Below, piece after piece: positions 9,843 to 19,001 of a DNA stretch of 64,000 nt. This DNA is from Pseudomonas sp. SCA2728.1_7 (lineage in GTDB: Bacteria; Pseudomonadota; Gammaproteobacteria; Pseudomonadales; Pseudomonadaceae). The position numbers and the translations under genes were made by a program. The stretch covers positions 4,407,001-4,471,000 of the forward strand of contig NZ_CP073104.1 of the NCBI RefSeq assembly GCF_018138145.1, read 5' to 3'. Below the pieces are notes generated by a model. That model saw only the letters and a program-made list of their open reading frames with translations. It did not search any database and had not been told where the DNA came from. How positions within the stretch are numbered: the first letter of the stretch is position 1; each line of letters starts with the position of its first letter.

Positions 9843-11077
9843 AACGCCTGTATGTGATCGTGTTTCTGGTAATCGCGGCGACGGCGGCGCTGGGGCTGGC
9901 GATCGCCGAGCATTCCGGTTACGTGCTGGTGGCCTACAAGAGCTTCCGCTACGAGTCGAGCCTGTGGGCGACACTGGCGGTGATCGCAGTGTTGTGGCTG
10001 CTGATCTGGGGGATCAAGGCGCTGGTTGAATTGGTCATGACCTCCAGTGGTGTGGTCAACCCATGGTCACGCCGCAACCGCAGTCGCCGCGTGCAAGTGG
10101 CGATCGAGCACGGCCAACTGGATCTGGCCGAAGGTCGCTGGGCCAGCGCTCAGCGTCATCTTTATCGAGCGGCTGAGGCCGAGCGTCAGCCATTGCTGTA
10201 TTACCTCGGCGCTGCCCGCGCGGCCAATGAGCAAGGCAATTACGAAGAGTGTGATCGTTTGCTGGAGCGCGCACTGGAGCGTCAGCCGCAAGCGGAATTG
10301 GCAATCGCTCTGAGCCATGCGCAGTTGCAGACCGACCGTGGCGATACCGACGGTGCCTTGGTGACCCTGCAAGCGATGCATGATCGCCATCCCCGCAATG
10401 CGCAGACACTGCGGCAGTTGCAGCGCTTGTATCAGCAGCGCGGCGAATGGTCGGCGGTGATTCGCTTGCTGCCGGAGTTGCGCAAGGACAAAGTCCTGCC
10501 ACCCGCCGAACTGGCTGAACTTGAACGCCGCGCCTGGGGTGAGAACCTTTCGCTGGCCGCCCAGCGTGAAGAGGACGGGACAGTTGGTCTGCAGTCGCTC
10601 ACGCGCGCCTGGCAGCAACTCACCTCGGCGCAGCGGCTAGAGCCGCCGCTGGTGTTGGCGTACGCCGAACAGTTGCGTCAGTTGGGCGCTCAGGTCGAAG
10701 CGGAAGAAGTGCTGCGCACTGCCCTCAAGCGCAAGTACGACAGCCATCTGGCCCGCCTCTACGGTCTGGTGCGCGGCAGCGATCCGGCCCGTCAGTTGCA
10801 AACCGCCGAAGGCTGGCTGAAAGATCATCCGAGCGATCCGAGCTTGCTGTTGACCCTCGGCCGGCTGTGTCTGCAAACCAGTCTGTGGGGCAAGGCGCGG
10901 GATTATCTGGAAAGCAGCCTGCGTGTGCAGCGCAATCCGGAAGCCTGTGCGGAGCTGGCGCGTCTGCTCGCACAGTTGGGCGATACCGAACGCAGCAATC
11001 AGTTGTTTCAGGAAGGCCTCGGTCTGCTCGACGAACGCCTGCTGGCCGCGCCGTTGCCGGTTCCTGCTCACGTCTGA
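9839..11077 (+). CDS. hemY: HemY family TPR protein
   Basis: A 412-residue inner-membrane protein of the gammaproteobacterial HemY family (a TPR protein, not the Bacillus oxidase of the same name). Two hydrophobic segments, about 3-25 and 42-62, are followed by a helical TPR-like region from about 90 to the end (YYLGAARAANEQGNYEECDR, LARLLAQLGDTERSNQLFQE). It is the last gene of the overlapping hemCDXY set. A supporting role in late tetrapyrrole steps is inferred from conserved linkage only. It is followed by 218 bases without a gene. Confidence 0.9.
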   Translation: MKRLYVIVFLVIAATAALGLAIAEHSGYVLVAYKSFRYESSLWATLAVIAVLWLLIWGIKALVELVMTSSGVVNPWSRRNRSRRVQVAIEHGQLDLAEGRWASAQRHLYRAAEAERQPLLYYLGAARAANEQGNYEECDRLLERALERQPQAELAIALSHAQLQTDRGDTDGALVTLQAMHDRHPRNAQTLRQLQRLYQQRGEWSAVIRLLPELRKDKVLPPAELAELERRAWGENLSLAAQREEDGTVGLQSLTRAWQQLTSAQRLEPPLVLAYAEQLRQLGAQVEAEEVLRTALKRKYDSHLARLYGLVRGSDPARQLQTAEGWLKDHPSDPSLLLTLGRLCLQTSLWGKARDYLESSLRVQRNPEACAELARLLAQLGDTERSNQLFQEGLGLLDERLLAAPLPVPAHV

Positions 11078-11295
11078 AGTGGTGGGGGAGTTCGCTCCCT
11101 CGCGTGTCTTTTGTGGCTGGAATTTCAACTTCGGTGAGTGTCCAGGGCAAATTCCTACAGCGGGTTACATCTATTCCTCTCGAACCTGTCGGGTTTTCCC
11201 TACACCTCTGGTGAACTGTCGGCAGGGCCTTGCCTTGAAAGGCTGACACGCTTTCCTCTACCGTAACCGTCTGTCTCTATTGGTACGGAAAAGCC

Positions 11296-11847
11296 ATGTC
11301 GTTGGCCTGCTCACGCTCCTTGTTCTTCATGGCTTTCACTGCGGGGGCCTTTGCTCTGGGAGCTTCCTATTATCTTGAATATGCTGTCGGTCTGATCCCA
11401 TGCAGCCTGTGTCTGGTGCAGCGCCTGTTCCTTACGCTGCTGTGCGTATCCAGCGGTGTGGCGGCGGTGCACGGCCCCATGCGTGTCGGTTTGTGGTTCT
11501 ACTGGCTGATGACGCTGGGCGCGAGCCTTGGTGGCACTACGGCTGCCTGGCGGCAGGTGCTGATCCAGAGTGATCCGCTGCTGCATCTGCTCAATTGCTC
11601 GCCAGCCCCCGAGGCATTGTTCAGTGGTCTGCCGTGGATCTGTGCGCTGCAAAGTATGTTTAGCGGCGGTGCCGATTGTGCGGAAATTTCCTGGACCCTG
11701 TTCGACCTGAGCATCCCGGAGTGGAGCCTGTTGTTCTTTGTCGCCGTCTCGATTCTCGCGGTGTATCAGATGTTGCGGCTGGTCTGGAGTGCTCTGCAAC
11801 GCCCGCTCAGCGGCGAAGCGTCGCACCCGGCGCTGCTGCGGGATTAA
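11296..11847 (+). CDS. dsbB: Disulfide bond formation protein B (DsbB/DsbH type)
   Basis: Inner-membrane quinone-linked oxidase that re-oxidises periplasmic DsbA. The 183 residues contain four hydrophobic segments. The first active pair is C36-x-x-C39 in IPCSLCLVQR; the second periplasmic pair is most likely C101 and C128, with an additional C116. P. aeruginosa has two paralogues, DsbB and DsbH; position next to algQ fits the one called dsbH, so the symbol is approximate. No dsbA partner lies nearby. Confidence 0.9.
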   Translation: MSLACSRSLFFMAFTAGAFALGASYYLEYAVGLIPCSLCLVQRLFLTLLCVSSGVAAVHGPMRVGLWFYWLMTLGASLGGTTAAWRQVLIQSDPLLHLLNCSPAPEALFSGLPWICALQSMFSGGADCAEISWTLFDLSIPEWSLLFFVAVSILAVYQMLRLVWSALQRPLSGEASHPALLRD

Positions 11848-11891
11848 ACACTTGTATGAACTTTATCTCCTGCGTACCTTGAAGCCATAGG

Positions 11892-11917
11892 CGTGCGGGC
11901 ATAATCTGGCCCGCACG
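11892..11917. promoter_or_regulatory. Hairpin in the algQ upstream region
   Basis: A perfect 9-base stem (CGTGCGGGC / GCCCGCACG) around the loop ATAATCTG. There is no T-run, so it is not an intrinsic terminator. The loop carries a CATAAT box that could be the -10 of an algQ promoter (TTGAAG 15 bases upstream, a short spacing). Function unproven. Confidence 0.35.
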
Positions 11918-12030
11918 TGTCATTGGATTTATGTTGCTCGATGACGCTCTGCCCGGCCGTCCCCCAAGCCAAAATCAAAAGAGGGGCGCGGGTGTAGAGC
12001 AGCATGACCCACAAGGGAAGAGAGATCGCC

Positions 12031-12489
12031 ATGCTCGAAAGTTGTCAGAATGCTCAGGAACGTTGGGGTGGAGTTCATCTGCTGATCGACCGCTGGTTGC
12101 AAGAGCGTGAAGAGCTGATCGGTGCCTACGATAAACTCGGTGCGCAGCCGGAGTCGCTGGCCGAGAGCCGCAAGCCCTTGCAGGAGTTCTGCGGCGTGCT
12201 GGTCGATTACGTCTCGGCCGGGCACTTCGAAATCTACGAACAGCTGACTGGCGAAGCCAAAGCGTTCAACGACAAGCGCGGCCTCGAACTTGCCGAGACG
12301 ATCTATCCGCGCATCGACGTCATCACCGAGAAGCTGCTCGCCTTCAACGATCTTTGCGATGAAGGCAAGTGCGTAGCCGAGAAGTTCAAGGAACTCGGTG
12401 GCCTGCTGCACGAGCGCTTCGAACTCGAAGACTGCCTGATTGAAGTGCTGCACACAGCACACAAGGAAGAAGATCCGGTTCAGGCCTGA
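12031..12489 (+). CDS. algQ: Anti-RNA polymerase sigma 70 factor AlgQ (Rsd family)
   Basis: Binds the primary sigma factor and frees core polymerase for alternative sigma factors; in P. aeruginosa AlgQ affects alginate and siderophore genes. Starting at the ATG at 12031 ([20 protein letters not shown]) gives 152 residues, the normal Rsd/AlgQ size; an ATG nine codons earlier is in frame but gives an atypical N-terminus. The sequence is all-helical and acidic ([19 protein letters not shown]). It ends in a strong bidirectional terminator shared with the FKBP gene. Confidence 0.93.
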   Translation: MLESCQNAQERWGGVHLLIDRWLQEREELIGAYDKLGAQPESLAESRKPLQEFCGVLVDYVSAGHFEIYEQLTGEAKAFNDKRGLELAETIYPRIDVITEKLLAFNDLCDEGKCVAEKFKELGGLLHERFELEDCLIEVLHTAHKEEDPVQA

Positions 12490-12503
12490 TCCGAACCCTG
12501 ATC

Positions 12504-12538
12504 AAAAAAAACGGTGCGCCCCAAGCGCACCGTTTTTT
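12504..12538. terminator. Bidirectional Rho-independent terminator, algQ / FKBP
   Basis: Stem ACGGTGCGC / GCGCACCGT with loop CCCAA, flanked by an A-run on the left and a T-run on the right, so it can stop transcription from either side of this convergent pair. Confidence 0.9.
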
Positions 12539-12547
12539 ATTGCCTGC

Positions 12548-13213
12548 TCAACTCGTCGCGCCGCGCAATTCCACTTCGAACACCAATGGTGTGAACGGGG
12601 CGATCAGGTCGCCGGCACCGTCGGCGCCATAAGCTTGATCCGATGGAATCACCAAGCGCCATTTCGCACCCACCGGCATGTTCTGCAGCGCGGTGCGCCA
12701 GCCGGCAATCACGCTGTCGAGATTGAACCATTGTGGCTGAGTGTTCTGATCGAACACGGTGCCGTCGGGTAGTCGACCGACATACAGCACCTGCACTTTT
12801 CCGTCAGGTCCGGCCTTGGTGCCAGTGCCCGGTGTCAGTTCGGTGAGCAGGATGCCGTCGGCCAGTTCCTTCACGCCCGGTTTGGCTTTTTCTGCGGTGA
12901 GAAAACGCTGCTCGTTTTCCATCGCCGCATCACTTGAAGGCTGTGCAGAGTGCTCGGCATTTTGCGCTTCATGATCGGCCAGAATCTGTTCGATGCGGGC
13001 CTCGCTCAATGCCAGCGGCTTGCCTTGATAGGCTTGCTGCAAGCCATCGACCAGCGCCTGAATCTGCAATTGCGGGACTTCCTGACGCAGCCGTTCACCA
13101 AGGCTGGCACCGAGGCTGTAGGCCAGATCGTGAGCGTCATTCGCGGTGGTTTTTTCGTCAGCGTGAGCGGCCGAAAAAACCATCCAGAGGGATAAAAAAA
13201 AGTAGCGCGACAT
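12548..13213 (-). CDS. Periplasmic FKBP-type peptidyl-prolyl isomerase
   Basis: A 221-residue cis-trans prolyl isomerase of the FkpA/MIP type. A signal peptide is visible (MSRYFFLSLWMVFSAAHA, cleaved before DEK), then an FKBP N-terminal helical dimerisation domain (about 25-110, AYSLGASLGERLRQEVPQLQ) and the FKBP domain (about 125-218, VQVLYVGRLPDGTVFDQN, VPIG-like PVGAKWRLVIPSDQAYG). The start at 13213 fits the signal peptide; the frame is open further upstream without support. It converges on algQ. Confidence 0.92.
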   Translation of the reverse strand: MSRYFFLSLWMVFSAAHADEKTTANDAHDLAYSLGASLGERLRQEVPQLQIQALVDGLQQAYQGKPLALSEARIEQILADHEAQNAEHSAQPSSDAAMENEQRFLTAEKAKPGVKELADGILLTELTPGTGTKAGPDGKVQVLYVGRLPDGTVFDQNTQPQWFNLDSVIAGWRTALQNMPVGAKWRLVIPSDQAYGADGAGDLIAPFTPLVFEVELRGATS

Positions 13214-13405
13214 GGGCACACTCCGTCCTGAGATGCGGTGGATTATGCCAGCGCGAACGTCTGCAACGGTGAACTGCTTTTGCCTTCGCGCAGAACATTT
13301 TCGATTCGGTGCAACGCAACGCAATCGATACTGTCAAGATGCCCTAGCGGCGGTAACTGCAGAGGTCTAGTATGAGCCGCACTCACGTCAGCCAGGAGGT
13401 AAACC

Positions 13406-14671
13406 ATGTCGGCCACCAAGAAGCCTGTAAATACTCCGTTGCACTTACTCCAACAACTCTCGGGCAGCTTGCTCGAGCATCTGGAAAACGCTTGCTCCCA
13501 AGCCTTGGCTGATGCTGAAAAACTGCTCGCCAAACTGGAAAAGCAACGCGGCAAGGCGCAAGAAAAACTGCACAAGTCCCGCACCAAATTGCAGGACGCA
13601 GCTGCCGCCGGCAAAGCCAAGGCACAGACCAAAGCCAAGGGCGCAGTGAAAGAACTGGAAGACCTGCTCGATGCCTTGAAGGATCGTCAGTCCGACACCC
13701 GCAGCTACATTCTGCAACTCAAACGCGATGCCCAGGAAAGCCTGAAACTGGCCCAAGGTGTTGGTCGCGTTCAAGAAGCCGTGGGTAAAGTGTTGTCCTC
13801 GCGTGCAGCCAAACCGGCAGCGGCACCGGCGAAGAAAGCAGCTGCCAAACCGGCTGCTGCAAAAGCTCCAGCGAAAACCGCAGCGGCCAAGCCTGCGGCA
13901 AAAACTGCTGCTAAAACTACCGCGCCTGCTGCAAAAGCACCGGTGAAAGCCGCTGCAAAACCAGCTGCCAAAGCTGCGGCAAAACCTGCAGTGAAAAAAC
14001 CGGCTGCAGCGAGCGCTGCAAAACCAGCGGCTAAAACCACGGCGGCAAAACCTGCTGCGCGTACTGCCGCTGCCAAGCCGGCTACCCGTGCCGCCGCTGC
14101 TAAACCAGCCGCCAAACCAGCTGCAGCAAAAGCTGCTCCAGCGAAAACCGCCGCTGCTAAACCGGCCGCTAAACCTGCTGCCAAAGCTGCCGCAAAACCT
14201 GCCGCTAAAACTGCTACTGCAAAACCAGCTGCCAAGACTGCCGCTAAACCTGCTGCAAAAGCACCAGCAAAAGTTGCTGCCAAACCAGCCGTGAATGCCG
14301 CCGCCAAACCGGCAGCCAAGCCAGCCGCTAAACCGGCCACTGCTGCCAAACCAGCGACTGTTGCCAAGCCTGTTGCTGCAAAACCAGCGACTGTTGCCAA
14401 GCCTGTTGCTGCAAAACCAGCGACTGTTGCCAAGCCTGTTGCTGCAAAACCAGCCGCCAAGCCCGCTGCAAAACCAGCCGTTAAAAAGCCAGCTGCCGCT
14501 AAACCAGCTACCGCTAAACCGGCTACCGCGCCTGCCGCTAAGCCTGCCGCACCGGCAGCGTCGGCTGCGCCATCGGCACCTGCTCCAGCCGCAACTACCT
14601 CGACGCCATCGACTGCGCCATCGCCAGCCGCTGTGTCGAGCACCAGCAACAACCCGACCAGCGCTTCCTAA
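13406..14671 (+). CDS. algP: Histone H1-like protein AlgP (AlgR3) with KPAA repeats
   Basis: A 421-residue very basic DNA-associated protein, known in P. aeruginosa as a histone-like regulator of alginate genes. Residues 1-125 form a helical, coiled-coil-like head (LLEHLENACSQALADAEKLL). From about 130 to 400 the protein consists of Lys-Pro-Ala-Ala repeats, and the last 30 residues are Ser/Thr/Pro/Ala-rich. AGGAGG precedes the ATG. The tail contains three perfect 33-base tandem units (14354-14452), so length variation is likely. Its stop overlaps by four bases the end of the convergent gene at 14668. Confidence 0.95.
   Translation: MSATKKPVNTPLHLLQQLSGSLLEHLENACSQALADAEKLLAKLEKQRGKAQEKLHKSRTKLQDAAAAGKAKAQTKAKGAVKELEDLLDALKDRQSDTRSYILQLKRDAQESLKLAQGVGRVQEAVGKVLSSRAAKPAAAPAKKAAAKPAAAKAPAKTAAAKPAAKTAAKTTAPAAKAPVKAAAKPAAKAAAKPAVKKPAAASAAKPAAKTTAAKPAARTAAAKPATRAAAAKPAAKPAAAKAAPAKTAAAKPAAKPAAKAAAKPAAKTATAKPAAKTAAKPAAKAPAKVAAKPAVNAAAKPAAKPAAKPATAAKPATVAKPVAAKPATVAKPVAAKPATVAKPVAAKPAAKPAAKPAVKKPAAAKPATAKPATAPAAKPAAPAASAAPSAPAPAATTSTPSTAPSPAAVSSTSNNPTSAS
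14354..14452 (+). repeat. Three perfect 33-bp in-frame tandem repeats within algP
   Basis: Units at 14354-14386, 14387-14419 and 14420-14452 are identical and encode ATVAKPVAAKP. They sit inside a longer imperfect KPAA repeat region. Since 33 is a multiple of three, gain or loss of a unit keeps the frame. Confidence 0.95.
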
Positions 14672-15129
14672 GCGCCGGTTGCCGCGATGCGCAGCACTTG
14701 CAGCGCGTCGCGGTTCGGGCTGGCCGCCGCGCCGGCCAATCCCTCAAGCCAGGTTATTGAACCTGCATCGTTTCGCGTCCACTCCTGCGCCACACCCTCA
14801 AGCCGTGACAGCAACGCTCGCTCAGCTTCCAGCTCGAGTGATTTGATCTGCTCGCGCATGCCTTTCAACACCGCGTCATCCACCGCCCGCGCTTTCCATT
14901 GCATACGCAGGGTTCGCAGCGGCTGCACCACCTCGACATCCCAAGGCTCGGTCAGCGCCTGAAGCAGTCGTACGCGTTGTTGATCACAGGTCACTGCGCG
15001 CTGCTCCAGCCATAAACCGCACAGCAGAAGGCATACATTCGCGCCCGCCGTTTGCAGTTGCAGGCAGGCGTCTTCCACGCCCGGTCGGGCGTAGGTGGCA
15101 AGGGAAAAGCTCCACAGGTCAGAGGACAT
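14668..15129 (-). CDS. TIGR02444 family protein
   Basis: A 153-residue soluble, mostly helical protein (MSSDLWSFSLATYARPGVED, later TEPWDVEVVQPLRTLRMQWK). It fits the TIGR02444 family, conserved in Pseudomonas between algP and the ABC-F gene; no function is known. Its stop codon overlaps the end of convergent algP by four bases, and it is divergent from the ABC-F gene with only 50 bases between the starts. Confidence 0.85.
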   Translation of the reverse strand: MSSDLWSFSLATYARPGVEDACLQLQTAGANVCLLLCGLWLEQRAVTCDQQRVRLLQALTEPWDVEVVQPLRTLRMQWKARAVDDAVLKGMREQIKSLELEAERALLSRLEGVAQEWTRNDAGSITWLEGLAGAAASPNRDALQVLRIAATGA

Positions 15130-15179
15130 CGTGCTACTCGCGCCAGTTGTGAGCGAAGCTGGTAGACTCCGCCGCCATT

Positions 15180-17090
15180 ATGATCCGACTTCAGAACCTG
15201 ACTTTACAGCGTGGCCCGCAACGTCTGCTAGAAGACGCCGAGCTGACCCTGCACGCCGGCCACAAAGCCGGCCTCATCGGTGCCAACGGCGCCGGCAAAT
15301 CGAGCCTGTTCGCCTTGATCCGGGGGGAGCTGCACCCGGACTCGGGGGATTGCTTCCTGCCGGCTGACTGGCGCATCGCCCACATGCGCCAGGAAATCGA
15401 GACGCTCGAACGCCTTGCCGTCGACTATGTGCTCGATGGCGACCTGCGTCTACGCGAGGTGCAACGTGACCTCGCCGCCGCCGAAGCGGCGCACGACGGT
15501 GCCGCTCAGGCCCGTCTGCACTCGGAACTCGACAGCGCCGACGGTTACACCGCTGATGCGCGAGCGCGCAAGTTGCTCGCCGGTCTCGGTTTCACCAACG
15601 AGCAGATGGATCGTCAGGTAGGCGATTTTTCCGGTGGCTGGCGGATGCGTCTGAATCTGGCGCAGGCATTGATGTGCCCGTCGGATCTGTTGTTGCTCGA
15701 CGAGCCGACCAACCACCTGGATCTCGACGCAATCATCTGGCTCGAAGAGTGGCTGAAAAGCTACCCGGGCACCTTGCTGCTGATTTCCCACGACCGCGAT
15801 TTCCTCGACGAAGTCGTCGATCACGTCGCCCACGTCGATCAGCGCAAAATCACCCTGTATCGCGGCGGCTATAGCGCATTCGAACGCGCCCGTGCCGAAC
15901 GTCTGGCCCAGCAGCAACAGGCCTACGAGAAGCAGCAGGCGCAACGTGCGCACATGGAGAGCTACATCGCGCGCTTCAAGGCGCAAGCGACCAAGGCCCG
16001 TCAGGCGCAGAGCCGGATCAAAGCCCTGGAGCGGATGGAAGAGCTGTCGGCGGCCCACGTTGATTCGCCGTTCGATTTCGTCTTCCGCGAGTCGACCAAG
16101 ATCTCCAGCCCGCTGATCGACCTGTCCGATGCCAGCCTGGGTTACGGCGACAAAACCATCCTCGAGAAGGTCAAGCTGCAACTGACCCCGGGGGCGCGGA
16201 TTGGCCTGCTCGGGCCGAACGGCGCGGGTAAATCGACCCTGATCAAGAACCTCGCCGGCGAATTGTCACCGATCGCCGGGCGCCTGACCCGTGGCGAGAA
16301 CACCGTGGTCGGCTACTTCGCTCAGCATCAGCTCGATTCGCTGGATTCCAAGGCCAGCCCGTTGTTGCACATGCAGCGTCTGGCGCCGACCGAGCGCGAG
16401 CAGACCCTGCGTGATTTCCTCGGTGGTTTCGACTTCCGGGGTGCACGCATCGACGAGCCAGTACTGAATTTCTCCGGTGGCGAAAAAGCGCGTCTGGCTT
16501 TGGCGCTGATCGCCTGGGAGCGCCCGAACCTGTTGCTGCTCGACGAACCGACCAACCACCTCGATCTGGAAATGCGCCTGGCGCTGACCATGGCGCTGCA
16601 GGAATTCAGCGGCGCGGTGCTGGTGGTGTCTCACGATCGGCACTTGCTCAAGAGCACCACCGACAACTTCTATCTGGTCGCTGACGGCAAGGTCGAAGAG
16701 TTCGATGGCGACCTCGAAGACTACGCCCGCTGGCTGGTGGAATACCGTCAGCGCAATGCCCCGGTCAGCAATACGCCGGTGAACCCGGACAAGACCGACA
16801 AGAAGGCTCAGCGTCAGGCGGCGGCTGCGTTGCGTCAGCAACTGGCCCCGCACAAGCGTGAAGCCGACAAGCTCGAAGCCGAACTGGGCAAGCTCCACGA
16901 GAAACTCGCCAAGGTCGATGCCAGCCTCGGCGACAGCGACATCTACGAGCCGGCGCGCAAGAACGAGTTGCGTGATCTGCTCGCCGAACAGGCCAAGCTG
17001 AAGGTTCGCGAAGGCGAACTGGAAGAGGCGTGGATGGAAGCCCTCGAGACGCTGGAAAGCATGCAAGCGGAGCTGGAGGCGCTGTCCTGA
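15180..17090 (+). CDS. ABC-F family ATPase (YheS-like)
   Basis: A 636-residue cytoplasmic protein with two ABC ATPase domains and no membrane part, the layout of ribosome-associated ABC-F translation factors. Domain 1: Walker A GANGAGKSSL (about 38-47), signature FSGGWRMRLNLAQAL, Walker B LLLDEPTNHLDLDAI. A charged helical linker (about 225-300) follows. Domain 2: Walker A GPNGAGKSTL, signature FSGGEKARLALALIAW, LLLDEPTNHLDLEM. A basic coiled-coil tail occupies the last 100 residues. It is closest to YheS. The stop overlaps the next start (TGATG). Confidence 0.93.
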   Translation: MIRLQNLTLQRGPQRLLEDAELTLHAGHKAGLIGANGAGKSSLFALIRGELHPDSGDCFLPADWRIAHMRQEIETLERLAVDYVLDGDLRLREVQRDLAAAEAAHDGAAQARLHSELDSADGYTADARARKLLAGLGFTNEQMDRQVGDFSGGWRMRLNLAQALMCPSDLLLLDEPTNHLDLDAIIWLEEWLKSYPGTLLLISHDRDFLDEVVDHVAHVDQRKITLYRGGYSAFERARAERLAQQQQAYEKQQAQRAHMESYIARFKAQATKARQAQSRIKALERMEELSAAHVDSPFDFVFRESTKISSPLIDLSDASLGYGDKTILEKVKLQLTPGARIGLLGPNGAGKSTLIKNLAGELSPIAGRLTRGENTVVGYFAQHQLDSLDSKASPLLHMQRLAPTEREQTLRDFLGGFDFRGARIDEPVLNFSGGEKARLALALIAWERPNLLLLDEPTNHLDLEMRLALTMALQEFSGAVLVVSHDRHLLKSTTDNFYLVADGKVEEFDGDLEDYARWLVEYRQRNAPVSNTPVNPDKTDKKAQRQAAAALRQQLAPHKREADKLEAELGKLHEKLAKVDASLGDSDIYEPARKNELRDLLAEQAKLKVREGELEEAWMEALETLESMQAELEALS

Positions 17091-17671
17091 TGGAAGCGTT
17101 CAAGCTGCCGCTGCCGGCGGAGTGGATCGAGCCGATCTGGTTTGCGGTGCAGATTCTGCTGATCCTGCTGGCCGGCTACCTTACCCAGCGCTTCGTTGCC
17201 AAAGGCCTGACCCGGTTGGGTGAGCGCTATCCGTTCCCGCCGCAACTGCTGATGCCGCTGCGTGGCGTGTTGCGCTGGCTGATCATGGGCAGTGCGCTGA
17301 TCTTCGTACTGGAACGTCTCGGTGTCTCGGCCACGGTGCTGTGGACGGCGCTGTCGGGGTTCGTTGCGGTGGCGGCGGTGGCGTTCTTTGCGATGTGGAG
17401 CGTGCTGTCGAATTTGCTCTGCGCGATTCTGATCTTCACGGTCGGGCCGTTTCGGCTGGGCGATATCGTTGAGCTGGTGGACACCACTGACAAGCCCGGC
17501 GTAAAAGGCCGGGTGGTGGCGATCAATCTGCTTTACACCACGTTGATCGAGGCTGAAGAGCTGGGGACTGGCAGCGCCATGGTGCAAGTGCCCAACAGTC
17601 TGTTCTTCCAGCGCTCGGTGCGGCGTTGGCGCGGGACTGATGTGTTTCCGTCGAGCGGGTTCGAGAAGTAG
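17090..17671 (+). CDS. Small MscS-family mechanosensitive channel
   Basis: A 193-residue inner-membrane protein. Hydrophobic segments at about 13-33, 57-77 and 82-118 are followed by the MscS beta domain (about 120-185: GPFRLGDIVELV, GVKGRVVAINLLYTTLIE, VQVPNSLFFQ). The pore helix is rich in Ala and Gly as in MscS. It is shorter than E. coli MscS (286) and lacks most of the C-terminal cage domain. The ATG at 17090 overlaps the ABC-F stop, implying coupled translation. Confidence 0.88.
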   Translation: MEAFKLPLPAEWIEPIWFAVQILLILLAGYLTQRFVAKGLTRLGERYPFPPQLLMPLRGVLRWLIMGSALIFVLERLGVSATVLWTALSGFVAVAAVAFFAMWSVLSNLLCAILIFTVGPFRLGDIVELVDTTDKPGVKGRVVAINLLYTTLIEAEELGTGSAMVQVPNSLFFQRSVRRWRGTDVFPSSGFEK

Positions 17672-17694
17672 ATTCTGCGGCGTCTGTTCTGACG

Positions 17695-17764
17695 CCTTCG
17701 CGAGCAGGCTCGCTCCCACATTTGGAATGCATTCCCCCTGTGGGAGCGAGCTTGCTCGCGAAGG
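17695..17764. repeat. REP pair of the GGGAGCGAGC subtype, short spacer
   Basis: Same back-to-back layout as the other short-spacer pairs, but the core is GAGCGAGC(C/T)TGCTCGCGAA instead of GAGTGAGCCTGCTCGCGA. It follows the MscS gene. Confidence 0.88.
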
Positions 17765-17866
17765 GGCCCTCAGCAGCACCCGCAACATTCAGCAAAAAAT
17801 CGGTAGTCATCCATTCAAACCCGCATTAGCTTAGGCATTTGTCACGAGCATGAGTCGAGGTGTGCG

Positions 17867-18499
17867 ATGGAGCTTCAAACATGGCTGGCATTTTTTGCCG
17901 CCTGCTGGGTGATCAGTCTGTCCCCGGGTGCTGGCGCCATTGCGTCGATGTCCAGCGGTCTGCAATACGGTTTCTGGCGCGGTTACTGGAACGCCCTTGG
18001 CCTGCAAATCGGTCTGGCGGTGCAGATTGCGATTGTCGGCGCCGGTGTCGGCGCGATCCTGACCGCTTCGGCCACGGCCTTCCACGCGATCAAGTGGTTT
18101 GGTGTGGCTTATCTGGTGTATCTGGCCATCAAGCAATGGCGCGCGCTGCCCATGGACATGAGCGATGACGCTGCGATACGGCCGATCGGCAAGCCACTGG
18201 CGCTGGTGTTCCGTGGCTTTCTGGTGAACATCAGCAACCCCAAGGCCCTGGTGTTCATGCTGGCGGTGCTGCCGCAGTTCATCAACCCGCATGCACCGTT
18301 GCTGATTCAGTATGTGGTGATCGGTGTGACCATGGTCTGCGTCGACCTGATAGTGATGGCGGGCTACACCGGCCTGGCGTCGAAGGTGCTGCGTCTGTTG
18401 CGCACACCGCAGCAGCAGAAGCGCATGAACCGTACATTTGCCGGGCTGTTCATTGGTGCGGCGGCGTTTATGGCGACGTTGCGTAAAGCGGCGGCGTAA
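17867..18499 (+). CDS. LysE/RhtB family amino acid exporter
   Basis: A 210-residue inner-membrane transporter with about six hydrophobic segments. The family's N-terminal signature is present (WVISLSPGAGAIASMSSGLQ, about 14-33), as is SNPKALVFMLAVLPQFI at about 125-140. It most resembles the RhtB branch (homoserine/threonine efflux), but the substrate cannot be read from sequence. It is a single-gene unit: a REP pair lies upstream and a strong terminator directly downstream. Confidence 0.9.
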   Translation: MELQTWLAFFAACWVISLSPGAGAIASMSSGLQYGFWRGYWNALGLQIGLAVQIAIVGAGVGAILTASATAFHAIKWFGVAYLVYLAIKQWRALPMDMSDDAAIRPIGKPLALVFRGFLVNISNPKALVFMLAVLPQFINPHAPLLIQYVVIGVTMVCVDLIVMAGYTGLASKVLRLLRTPQQQKRMNRTFAGLFIGAAAFMATLRKAAA

Positions 18500-18507
18500 A
18501 CATTGCA

Positions 18508-18549
18508 GCCACAAAAAAGGCGACCTTTGCAGGTCGCCTTTTTTGTGGC
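18508..18549 (+). terminator. Rho-independent terminator of the LysE gene
   Basis: A perfect 19-base stem centred on GGCGACCT / AGGTCGCC, loop TTGC, with A and T runs inside the stem. The insertion sequence starts three bases after it. Confidence 0.9.
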
Positions 18550-18605
18550 CGGTGCCTCGTCCTAAATAAGGTTTACACCTTCTGGCTTCTTATCAGGAGG
18601 GTGCA

Positions 18606-19001
18606 ATGGAGACGGGCGAAAAGCGGAGTCAGCGCGATTACACACTGACTTTTAAATTGTCGGTTGTCGATCAGGTCGAAAAAGGCGAGTTGAGTTATAA
18701 AGAGGCTCAACGGCGCTATGGGATTCAAGGCCGGTCGACGGTTCTGGTTTGGTTACGCAAGCATGGTCGGCAGGATTGGAGCCAAGGCGCCTCCATTCGC
18801 TCTCAGAGGACTCGACCGATGGACGAGCCAACTTTGCCGCTGACGCCTGAGCAGAGAATCAAAGAGCTTGAAGAACAATTGGCGCTGGCCAATCAGAAAG
18901 CCAAATTTTTTGAAGACGTGGTCGATGTTCTGAAGAATGACTATGGCGTATCCGTTGTAAAAAAGCGGCCAGGCAAGTCGTTGCGCAAACCCAAACCCTG
19001 A
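18606..19001 (+). CDS. IS3-family OrfA (helix-turn-helix protein)
   Basis: A 131-residue DNA-binding part of the transposase with AGGAGG before its ATG. A helix-turn-helix occupies about 10-55 (SYKEAQRRYGIQGRSTVLVW), and a leucine-zipper-like helix about 80-115 (RIKELEEQLALANQKAKFFE), as expected for IS3 OrfA multimerisation. The slippery sequence A-AAA-AAG at 18959-18965 allows a -1 shift into orfB before the orfA stop. Confidence 0.93.
   Translation: METGEKRSQRDYTLTFKLSVVDQVEKGELSYKEAQRRYGIQGRSTVLVWLRKHGRQDWSQGASIRSQRTRPMDEPTLPLTPEQRIKELEEQLALANQKAKFFEDVVDVLKNDYGVSVVKKRPGKSLRKPKP

Noticed and set aside
13771..14652. Alanine/glycine-rich 293-codon frame opposite algP
   Set aside because: Mirror of the KPAA repeats; not a real surface protein.
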